The notes beneath the pieces are model-generated. The model did no database searches. It had not been told where the DNA came from and worked only from the letters and a program-made list of their open reading frames with translations. This document shows, one piece after another, positions 1 through 6,749 of a stretch of 64,000 bases of DNA; positions within the stretch are counted from its first letter, which is position 1, and every line of letters begins with the position of its first letter. This stretch comes from Zobellia alginiliquefaciens (GTDB lineage: Bacteria > Bacteroidota > Bacteroidia > Flavobacteriales > Flavobacteriaceae), in contig NZ_CP119758.1 in the NCBI RefSeq assembly GCF_029323795.1, forward strand, positions 2,666,001 through 2,730,000, given 5' to 3'. Made by a program: the position numbers and the translations under genes.

Positions 1-2055
1 GGTTTCCTAAACAGATGGCTCAATAAAAAGTTTGGTGAGGAGCCCGTGTATATGAGCGATGTTAATCCTGATAGAATAGAGGAGTTAATGCTTAACAGGT
101 TGGATAATCGTGGGTTTTTCTATAGTCAAGTGTCTTCTGAAATGGACAGTACAAAAAAATATGCTTCCGTAACCTACACGGCAGAACTGCCAAAGCCCTA
201 TACGCTAGAGCAGTGGCAGTTAGATAAAGATAGCTTGCCTATTTATGACGAAATAGAATTGGCAATGTCAGACACCCAATTAAAAGCAGGTGAACGTTTT
301 GATTTGGAACTTTTAAAATATGAGCGAGAACGTATAGATTCCCATCTTAAGAACAAAGGGTATTATAATTTTAATCCTGATTTTTTGATTTTTGAGGCCG
401 ATACCAATCGCTATGAGAATAAAAAATTCGACTTATTTCTTAGACTGAAAAAGGGAACACCGCAGAAATCGGTTATACCCTATACGATTGATTCTATTGC
501 GGTCTATCCCAATTATTCCATTGAGCAAGATAGTCTGCCAAGCCCCTCTGAGGTGACGGAGGAAAACGGAATTTATTTTATTCAAGATGAAGAGTTCTTC
601 AAGCCCAAACGTTTGGAACCCTATATTCTTTTTGAAAAAGGACAGAAGTACAATTCTGAAAGGGCACGTTTAACGAGCAATAGACTTTCCGCTTTGGGGA
701 GTTACAAGTTCGTGAACATACGGTTCAATGAAACGGACACTACAAATACCAAAGATACCGGCTCTTTGAACGCAGATATCTTCTTATCGCCTTTAACCAA
801 AAGGTCTATTCGGACAGAGCTTCAAGCAGTAACAAAGTCCAATGGTTTTGCAGGCCCGGGAATTTCGGTGACCTATAATAATCGGAATGTGTTTAATGGA
901 GGTGAGACGCTGAGTTTAACAGGCAATTTTGCTTATGAAGCCCAGTTGTCGGGAGGTGATGATGCCGGACTCAGTAGTATTGCGGGCGGACTCAAAGCAG
1001 ATTTGTTATTGCCCAGACTTGTGCCTTTCTCGCCCAGTAGGTTTAATTATGCGGTGCCGAAGACCAAAATAAGTTTGGGTGGGGATATTTTAAAGCGAAG
1101 TAAATTATATACACTTACTTCATTTAACAGCTCTTTTGGGTATACCTGGAATGCCAATAAGTTTGTATACCATGAGTTGAATCCCATTAGCATAACCTAT
1201 GTAAACCTCACGGATACTACGGCCGAGTTTGAGGAGATTCTGGATAACAATGCTTTTTTAAGCAGTAGTTTTGAACAGCAATTTATAGCAGGACTAAATT
1301 ATACATTCACTTATAATGAACTTGTGGACCAAAACAAGGACCGTCCTATTTATGTGTCCACAAGTTTGGATGTTGCCGGTAATACGTTAAGTCTCTTGAA
1401 CGGAGGAAAAAGTACCGCTTTTGGATTGGAATATGCACAGTATGCAAAAGCGGATATTGACTTTAGGTATTATTTAAAATGGGGAAAAGAAAATGCTTTG
1501 GTAAGTCGTTTGTATGCAGGTTGGGGTATACCTTATGGGAACTCATCTACTTTGCCCTTTGTAAAACAATTTTTTTCGGGAGGGCCGTATAGTGTTCGCG
1601 CTTTCCCGATTAGAGGTTTGGGGCCGGGAACATTTAGTAGTGCAGAAGATAGTACCAGTTCATACTTTGATCAATCCGGTAACTTACGTTTAGAAGCTAA
1701 CTTAGAATACAGGTTTCCTATTTGGTCATACTTAAAAGGTGCGTTCTTTATAGATGCAGGTAATGTTTGGTTGACCAATGAGGTAGAGATAGATGAAACG
1801 GAGTCAGAAGAGACCATTGCATTTAATCAGCAATTGACCACAGAAGGGAAGTTTGGTTCAGATTGGATGAAGGAGTTAGGTGTAGGCGTAGGATTCGGGC
1901 TTCGAGTGGATATTCAAAGTTTTGTAATTCGGTTTGATTTTGCCTCACCTTTGCAAGTGCCTTACAATCCGGAAGGCGAGCGATTAAGAACGCCGTTTAT
2001 TGATGGGGGAAGTGACAATCTTATTTTCAACTTTGCCATTGGTTACCCTTTTTAG
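1..2055 (+). CDS. tamL: TamL/BamA-family outer-membrane assembly protein, 5' end missing
   Basis: The reading frame is open from base 1, so the window starts inside the gene; the GTG at 46 is not a real start. What is visible is POTRA-like sequence up to roughly residue 240, then a 16-strand Omp85 barrel ending in the aromatic C-terminus typical of barrel proteins (last residues G-Y-P-F). The barrel carries the Omp85 signature F-F-x-G-G-x-x-S-V-R-x-F near residue 505 (lid loop, VRAF/VRGF motif). In Bacteroidota this family is usually TamL, a lipoprotein form of TamA that works with TamB in envelope assembly; the lipobox would be in the missing part. TamB would be expected downstream in many genomes but is not there. 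BamA is the alternative; about 680 visible residues and the context do not settle it. Confidence 0.8.
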   Translation, partial: GFLNRWLNKKFGEEPVYMSDVNPDRIEELMLNRLDNRGFFYSQVSSEMDSTKKYASVTYTAELPKPYTLEQWQLDKDSLPIYDEIELAMSDTQLKAGERFDLELLKYERERIDSHLKNKGYYNFNPDFLIFEADTNRYENKKFDLFLRLKKGTPQKSVIPYTIDSIAVYPNYSIEQDSLPSPSEVTEENGIYFIQDEEFFKPKRLEPYILFEKGQKYNSERARLTSNRLSALGSYKFVNIRFNETDTTNTKDTGSLNADIFLSPLTKRSIRTELQAVTKSNGFAGPGISVTYNNRNVFNGGETLSLTGNFAYEAQLSGGDDAGLSSIAGGLKADLLLPRLVPFSPSRFNYAVPKTKISLGGDILKRSKLYTLTSFNSSFGYTWNANKFVYHELNPISITYVNLTDTTAEFEEILDNNAFLSSSFEQQFIAGLNYTFTYNELVDQNKDRPIYVSTSLDVAGNTLSLLNGGKSTAFGLEYAQYAKADIDFRYYLKWGKENALVSRLYAGWGIPYGNSSTLPFVKQFFSGGPYSVRAFPIRGLGPGTFSSAEDSTSSYFDQSGNLRLEANLEYRFPIWSYLKGAFFIDAGNVWLTNEVEIDETESEETIAFNQQLTTEGKFGSDWMKELGVGVGFGLRVDIQSFVIRFDFASPLQVPYNPEGERLRTPFIDGGSDNLIFNFAIGYPF

Positions 2056-2131
2056 GGGTAAATAACTGTTGTTCGCAGCGATGTGGCATAACCTTTTAGG
2101 ATAAGACCTTACAACAATGATAAATATGTTC

Positions 2132-2139
2132 TACTTTTG
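2132..2139 (+). promoter_or_regulatory. -7 promoter element of the BLUF gene
   Basis: TACTTTTG matches the Bacteroidota -7 consensus TAnnTTTG. It overlaps a possible TTG start at 2137 and would place transcription start near 2146, which favours translation from the ATG at 2164. I see no convincing -33 TTG at the usual spacing. Confidence 0.5.
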
Positions 2140-2163
2140 TTGGCTTACCAGCGCCATTTCCTC

Positions 2164-2604
2164 ATGATCCATACACTTACTTACGAGTCAAAAGCTATAA
2201 AGGAATTGACCATAGCGGACATTGAAGCTATTCTTGAAACGGCCAGAACATTTAATGGTCTAAATGGAATTACGGGCTGTCTCATATTTTACAGGAGAAA
2301 ATTTATACAAATTTTAGAAGGCGATAAGGCGAAAATTCATGACCTTATGGAAAAGATTAAACAAGATAAGCGGCATAGAAATGTTGATGTTTTATCTGAG
2401 GGCCCTACTGAAAATCGTAATTTTCCCAATTGGGGCATGGTATATTATCCCATTGATAAAAACGAAGCGAACCAGAATGAATATGAGCAGTTCAAAAGAA
2501 ACTTGCTTCTGCTTGCCGATCTAACGGTGCATTCAAATCAAACGGCTATTCTTTTCTGGAAACGAATGAAACTATTAGTTGCCGAGCCGCCGGATGTTTC
2601 GTAA
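2164..2604 (+). CDS. BLUF-domain blue-light photoreceptor
   Basis: This 146-residue protein is essentially a stand-alone BLUF domain (blue-light sensing using FAD). Seen in the sequence: Tyr7 in the first strand (T-Y-E-S), Asn31 in N-G-L-N-G-I-T-G and Gln49 in F-I-Q-I-L-E-G, the three residues of the flavin photocycle, followed by D-K-R-H and R-N-F-P-N-W-G-M, also family hallmarks. About 45 residues after the domain form a helical cap with no effector domain, so it probably signals by protein contact. The start at 2164 is preferred because the upstream TTG (2137) lies inside the -7 box and BLUF proteins begin only a few residues before the conserved Tyr. The gene is monocistronic, with a terminator right after it. 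Confidence 0.92.
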   Translation: MIHTLTYESKAIKELTIADIEAILETARTFNGLNGITGCLIFYRRKFIQILEGDKAKIHDLMEKIKQDKRHRNVDVLSEGPTENRNFPNWGMVYYPIDKNEANQNEYEQFKRNLLLLADLTVHSNQTAILFWKRMKLLVAEPPDVS

Positions 2605-2612
2605 AAGCATAA

Positions 2613-2638
2613 AAAAACGGCGATTTCCCGCCGTTTTT
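2613..2638. terminator. Bidirectional terminator between BLUF and dps
   Basis: The arms AAAAACGGCG (2613-2622) and CGCCGTTTTT (2629-2638) are perfect complements around a 6-nt loop. They have T-rich 3' tails on both strands and so can serve both convergent genes. Confidence 0.9.
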
Positions 2639-2665
2639 ACTCTCAATGTAATTCAGATTGCTGTC

Positions 2666-3166
2666 TTAATCGAATTGTTTTAAAGATGCTCTTAGCATCC
2701 ATGCCATTTGCTCGTGTGCCTGTAGAATTCCAGTAATGAAATCTGCGGTACCTTCGTCATTATGCGCTTCTGCATTATCGCCAATACTTTCTCGGATGAA
2801 TTTAATTACTTTGTCATGGTCTTTTAATAAGACGGTCATAAAGCTGGCACTGTCCGTCTGATCCGGATTGTTTTCCTCTAAATTGGACAACTCTAAAAAT
2901 TCTTTTAAAGTGCCCGGAGAATAGAACCCTAACATACGGATACGCTCTGCTACTTCATCTATAAAGGTTTCCAATTTGCCATATTCTTCTTCAAAGAAAA
3001 CGTGCTTTGTGTGGAAATCTATACCTTCTACATTCCAGTGTGCATTTCTTGTTTTGGTGTAAAGTAAAAACTCATCGGCCAATAATTGACGCAACATTTT
3101 TACTACAGCTTCTCTATTTGATTTTTTTATGCCTATCTCGGTCTTTTGTGCTTCTTTAACTTCCAT
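2666..3166 (-). CDS. dps: Dps family DNA-binding ferritin
   Basis: This 166-residue four-helix Dps protein oxidises and stores iron with H2O2 and protects DNA in starved cells. The inter-subunit ferroxidase set is complete with family spacing: His43 (N-A-H-W-N), His55 (F-H-x-x-H), Asp70 and Glu74 (D-E-V-A-E). The N-terminus is Lys-rich, as in forms that bind DNA. The gene converges on the BLUF gene and is divergent from a DUF892 ferritin-like gene at 3381; the roughly 210-bp gap between them should hold both promoters. It is one of several stress-type proteins nearby. Length and motifs are normal for the family. Confidence 0.95.
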   Translation of the reverse strand: MEVKEAQKTEIGIKKSNREAVVKMLRQLLADEFLLYTKTRNAHWNVEGIDFHTKHVFFEEEYGKLETFIDEVAERIRMLGFYSPGTLKEFLELSNLEENNPDQTDSASFMTVLLKDHDKVIKFIRESIGDNAEAHNDEGTADFITGILQAHEQMAWMLRASLKQFD

Positions 3167-3380
3167 ATTTTCTTCTTTGATTACTACTGCAATTTAAGGC
3201 TAAACCGCTGCCCTGGTTAACCGGAAAAAGTTATTGTTTGCTCCAAAAAAAACGAATGGAAAAAATGGGTTTTAATATAGTATAAGGCTATTATTTTGTT
3301 CTATAAAGTTGATCTTCTAATACCAGTAATCTTATATTTAGAAATTAAATAAGGAGTATTAATTAGAAAGGAAAAGAGAT

Positions 3381-3878
3381 ATGATGACGTTGAACGACTT
3401 ATTTGAGCATCAACTTAAAGACCTGTATAGTGCGGAGAGTCAGTTTCTAGATGCACTTCCCGATATTTTAGAGCATGCCAGCGATGAGCAGCTAAGAAAT
3501 GCTTTTGAGAATCATTTGAAGGAAACAAAAGAGCAGAAGAAAAGAATAGAAAATATCTGCCATGAGTTGGAAATTACCCCAAGCGGAGAAACATGCCAAA
3601 CCATGAAAGGGCTCATTAGCGAAGCTAAAAATTTTATAGAAGAAGCGGAAGATAATAAAGAGCTAATGGATGTGGGTCTCATTGCTGGTATTCAGCGATT
3701 AGAGCATTATGAAATATCCGGTTATGGAACGGCAGTTCGGTTTGCAAAAGAATTGGGATATAGAAATATAGCCAAGACCTTACAGGAAACCCTTAATGAA
3801 GTATATGATGCGGATAGTACCTTGGAAAAATTAGCGGAAACCCGTTTAAATAAAAAGGCAATTGGCGGGAATTCTTGA
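3381..3878 (+). CDS. YciE/YciF ferritin-like protein (DUF892)
   Basis: This 165-residue helical protein has the DUF892 pattern: an N-terminal D-L-F-x-x-Q-L-K-D-L-Y-x-A-E stretch, E-T-K-E-Q near residue 50, the central R-L-E-H-Y-E-I-x-x-Y-G-T motif near residue 110, and a closing E-T-L-x-E-x-x-x-A-D-x-x-L. Those Glu/His residues match the diiron-type ligands of the ferritin-like fold. In enterobacteria, yciE and yciF belong to the general stress regulon; the substrate is unknown. The ATG at 3381 follows an A/G-rich stretch. A ferritin-like dps gene is divergent upstream. A structured hairpin follows the stop codon, so it is probably transcribed separately from the DUF2254 gene. Confidence 0.92.
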   Translation: MMTLNDLFEHQLKDLYSAESQFLDALPDILEHASDEQLRNAFENHLKETKEQKKRIENICHELEITPSGETCQTMKGLISEAKNFIEEAEDNKELMDVGLIAGIQRLEHYEISGYGTAVRFAKELGYRNIAKTLQETLNEVYDADSTLEKLAETRLNKKAIGGNS

Positions 3879-3900
3879 TTTCTAGATCCATTTGTCTAAG

Positions 3901-3954
3901 AATCCGAAGTGTTTAATAGTCCGTATGGGCTATCTGAAAGCTTCGGATTTTTTT
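3901..3954 (+). terminator. Two-tier hairpin between the DUF892 and DUF2254 genes
   Basis: The outer arms AATCCGAAG (3901-3909) and CTTCGGATT (3941-3949) are perfect and are followed by a run of T. Inside sits a second hairpin, ATAGTCC / GGGCTAT with one G-U pair and a GTAT loop. This is terminator-like, but the T run ends at the likely ATG of the next gene (3955), so it could also act as a structured leader. Confidence 0.65.
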
Positions 3955-5085
3955 ATGAAAACCAAAAAAAATATCATGTTAGCACTGGTTAAACGTATTT
4001 ATAATAGCATTTCATTTGTAACCGTATTAATTGCGATAGGTTATGCTCTTATTGCATTTGTATTGATTCTTTTTCCAACGGATATATTAAAGGATTTTCC
4101 CAGTATAGCCATTACGGATAAGGACAGTATTAAATTTATCCTTTCTTTTACTATAGGCGGAATATTTACCTTAACCGTGTTCAGTTATACCATGGTAATG
4201 AATGTTTTAAACCGAAGCATTAGTAATTATTCGCCAAGGCTAATCCCGTTGATCTTACATGAAAGACACCATCAGGTAATTTTAGGAGCTACTAGCGGAA
4301 CCATTATTTACAGTTTAATTATGGCCGTTCAGGTCTCTAGCGTAAATATTGGGGAGTTATCTTCTTTAGCGGCACCCTTGGCCATTGTTATGGTAGTAAT
4401 CTGTATTTTTCTTTTTATCTATTTTATACATAGCGTATCTCAAAGTATTCATGTCAATTACGTTGTACATCGGTCATATCTAAACACCAAAAAAAGTATT
4501 CAAAATATATTGGATATGAAAGAGGGCCTTTCGCTGTCCGATAATTCAGAAGAAAAATGGGCCGATACCATCGCCTTTGATTCCTGTGGTTATCTCAATT
4601 ATATTAGAATGGAGAAATTAATCTCCCTTTCAGAAAAGCACGGTGTTCAGTTTAAACTGGAAAAGCAAATGGGGACATTTGTTCAAATTGATGAGGTTGT
4701 ATTATCTTCCTCTTCTCCAATGGATAAAAAATTGCGTGACGAAGTAAAACGTTGTTTAAGCGTGGATCGTTCAGAACCTGTGGACGTCATAGAAATAGGA
4801 TTTAAACATTTGGTGGAAGTCGCCATAAAGGGGAGCTCTCCCGCAATAAACGACCCAGGCACATCATTGATCGCTATAGACTATTTAATGCAACTATTCA
4901 TTCTTAGGAAAAAAATTCCCACTTTTAATTCCTACCACTCAAAAGAAGGAGGTTGTGTGTTTTTTGAATTGGTCCCGAAGGACACGCTAAAAGCTTATGT
5001 TTTTAGGGAGATGGAGCATTATATGAAAGAGGACCCTATTCTTTCTGAGAAATTGAGAAGCGCAAGGAAGATGCTTGATTCATAA
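3955..5085 (+). CDS. DUF2254 family membrane protein
   Basis: This inner-membrane protein of about 376 residues has four transmembrane segments in the first half and a soluble C-terminal half. DUF2254 features are visible: S-P-R-L-I-P after the second membrane pair, the L-G-A-T-S-G-x-x-x-Y-S-L segment, and the cytoplasmic motif A-I-N-D-P-G-T-S, close to the family's A-I-N-D-P-x-T-A. The function is unknown; members often sit with stress or ion-transport genes, as here. An in-frame TTG at 3892 lies upstream of a strong hairpin and is not credible. The ATG at 3955 or the one at 3976 fits better, since the hydrophobic region begins soon after. The upstream neighbour is a DUF892 gene on the same strand. 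Confidence 0.85.
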   Translation: MKTKKNIMLALVKRIYNSISFVTVLIAIGYALIAFVLILFPTDILKDFPSIAITDKDSIKFILSFTIGGIFTLTVFSYTMVMNVLNRSISNYSPRLIPLILHERHHQVILGATSGTIIYSLIMAVQVSSVNIGELSSLAAPLAIVMVVICIFLFIYFIHSVSQSIHVNYVVHRSYLNTKKSIQNILDMKEGLSLSDNSEEKWADTIAFDSCGYLNYIRMEKLISLSEKHGVQFKLEKQMGTFVQIDEVVLSSSSPMDKKLRDEVKRCLSVDRSEPVDVIEIGFKHLVEVAIKGSSPAINDPGTSLIAIDYLMQLFILRKKIPTFNSYHSKEGGCVFFELVPKDTLKAYVFREMEHYMKEDPILSEKLRSARKMLDS

Positions 5086-5256
5086 GGAAGGATTTAGTTA
5101 GTTTGGGTTGACTAATTCTTGAGGTAAAACTGTTGAGGACAAATTTTGGTACATTCCTATCAAAGCTTTAACCGACTAATGAGTCCTAGTATCTTCTGAT
5201 GAGACCAAAGACGAAATGGTCTTGCAAAGAACTGTTGGTTATTTCTTTTTAGGCAT

Positions 5257-5283
5257 AAAAAAGCCGGCAACAATGTGCCGGCT
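5257..5283 (-). terminator. Terminator of the minus-strand AraC gene
   Basis: The arms AGCCGGCA (5262-5269) and TGCCGGCT (5276-5283) form a perfect 8-bp stem. Read on the minus strand, it is followed by a T run (A5257-A5262 on the plus strand). Confidence 0.85.
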
Positions 5284-5315
5284 CTATCAACAACCAAACT
5301 ATTCTAGTGAATGTT

Positions 5316-6344
5316 TTATGCAGATGCAGTAGATACTACATTTTGCTTGTCTTTGTACTGCTTTGGGCTGCAGTTATATTTGTTTCTAAATATTTTGGAG
5401 AAGTAGCTACGGCTAGTAAATCCTATGCTATACACTACTTCAGAGATATTTAAATCTGTGTTTTTGATTAATTCTTCGGCTTTTTCAATACGAACCTCTC
5501 TAATGTAATCCGTAACCGTTGTACCGTGCATCAGTTTAAATCCTTCTTGTAATTTACAAGGTGATAAACCGGACTTACGACAAAGCTCTGAGATAGATAA
5601 TTGTCTTTCAGGATAGTTATGTACAAAGTCGGAAATCTCTTTTACAGACTCCATTTCTCTCATGTTTAGACTACCTGTCTGGTTTTCTCTGTTTTCTAGG
5701 TCATCCGTATGTTGTTGCACCTCTAAGGCCAATATCATATGAACTAAACCTTCAATTAGTAAACTACGTACAATACCTTGTTGCTTAATGGCTTTCAACT
5801 GGGCAATTTGATCGGCAATTTTTAAGTTGTAAGAGCCAATGTAGATAGTATTCTCGGCAGGCTTCCCATTTAACATAAGTTCCTGCAGTCTGTAATTTAG
5901 ACCGTTCTTTTTAGCTGTTTCGCCATGTACCGTTCTAACAACAATTAAAGATGTTTTAACGTGCACGTCCTTTTCAAAGTAAAGAACGTTGTCCGTATGG
6001 CTAGCATTGGTTAAAATACCCGTCTGAAAGTTCTCTAAAACGTTTTTCTTAGTCTCGTTATTAAAGCTATGGGCAATTTTACCTGCTGAACAATAGGCAA
6101 AACAAATAGGAGCGTTTTCTTCAGATCCTGTTATTAAGGTGAAATCTTGGTTGAATTCCATATCAAACTCTAAATATGAAATACCACCTTTAAAAGTGAT
6201 TCCTCTAATATGGCCCCGGCCTAGTTCGTTATCTATAGTTAAAATATGTTCTTTTACGTTTACCGTAAGTGAACCACCAAAATTATGGTGAAGTTGTTGA
6301 AACATATTTTTAATAGCTGCAGATGATAAAGTTATAGTTGTCAT
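5316..6344 (-). CDS. AraC family transcriptional regulator
   Basis: This 342-residue protein has a C-terminal AraC/XylS double helix-turn-helix (about residues 235-335). It contains L-S-I-S-E-L-C-R-K-S-G-L-S, the second HTH I-S-E-V-V-Y-S-I-G-F-T-S-R-S-Y-F-S-K-I-F and the closing Y-N-C-S-P-K-Q-Y. The N-terminal 220 residues resemble the beta-rich sensor part of flavobacterial AraC proteins; I cannot name the ligand. A small ORF precedes it 45 bp upstream on the same strand, and nested inverted repeats lie before that, possibly operator sequences. It has its own terminator. The target is unknown; the next genes are signalling genes, not enzymes. Confidence 0.9.
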   Translation of the reverse strand: MTTITLSSAAIKNMFQQLHHNFGGSLTVNVKEHILTIDNELGRGHIRGITFKGGISYLEFDMEFNQDFTLITGSEENAPICFAYCSAGKIAHSFNNETKKNVLENFQTGILTNASHTDNVLYFEKDVHVKTSLIVVRTVHGETAKKNGLNYRLQELMLNGKPAENTIYIGSYNLKIADQIAQLKAIKQQGIVRSLLIEGLVHMILALEVQQHTDDLENRENQTGSLNMREMESVKEISDFVHNYPERQLSISELCRKSGLSPCKLQEGFKLMHGTTVTDYIREVRIEKAEELIKNTDLNISEVVYSIGFTSRSYFSKIFRNKYNCSPKQYKDKQNVVSTASA

Positions 6345-6389
6345 AGTGTTCTTTTTTAAGGTTGTAAATTTCTTTAGGTCGAAATCTGA

Positions 6390-6530
6390 TTATCCTTGAA
6401 TTTGGTGATGTCCATTATTGGTCATCTCCATAATATCTGGCGTTGTATTGTTAGAAGAATATTCATGAATTGATCTAACACGACCTACTCTAGCCAGCTG
6501 CTCGGATACTTTTTCAATTAGATTTTTCAT
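6390..6530 (-). CDS. Small hypothetical protein upstream of the AraC gene
   Basis: This is a 46-residue ORF if read from the ATG at 6530; a longer version from 6581 would start inside an inverted repeat. The N-terminal half is predicted helical (K-N-L-I-E-K-V-S-E-Q-L), and the rest is polar with G-H-H near the end. There is no signal peptide and no recognisable domain. It is cotranscribable with the AraC gene 45 bp downstream, so it could be a leader peptide or small partner. Support comes only from its position, ATG and hairpin-bearing upstream region. Confidence 0.4.
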   Translation of the reverse strand: MKNLIEKVSEQLARVGRVRSIHEYSSNNTTPDIMEMTNNGHHQIQG

Positions 6531-6533
6531 AGA

Positions 6534-6627
6534 TACCAGATGTATTATTTGTTCTGGTACAAAGATCAGGGAGGAACCCACATTTTCTGTTACACAATTT
6601 TTGCTTTGTGTTATACAATTGTGGGTT
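6534..6627. promoter_or_regulatory. Clustered inverted repeats before the AraC transcription unit
   Basis: Three inverted repeats lie within 95 bp: TACCAGA/TCTGGTA (6534-6540, 6553-6559), AACCCACA/TGTGGGTT (6575-6582, 6620-6627) and, nested inside the last, ACACAA/TTGTGT (6592-6597, 6606-6611). They precede the minus-strand small ORF and araC gene and may be operators or leader hairpins. Confidence 0.45.
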
Positions 6628-6749
6628 TTGAATCTAAATAACGCTAAAATCGCCTAAAATAAGGGGCTGTGGCGAGGAGTGCCAACCCTGCAAAATGATA
6701 GGAAGGTTGAATTTTTAAAATAGAAACGAAGGATTTAAAAGTCTCTTAC

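Noticed and set aside
3892-3954. TTG start giving a 397-residue DUF2254 protein
   Set aside because: The added 21 residues lie within a strong hairpin and have no family match.
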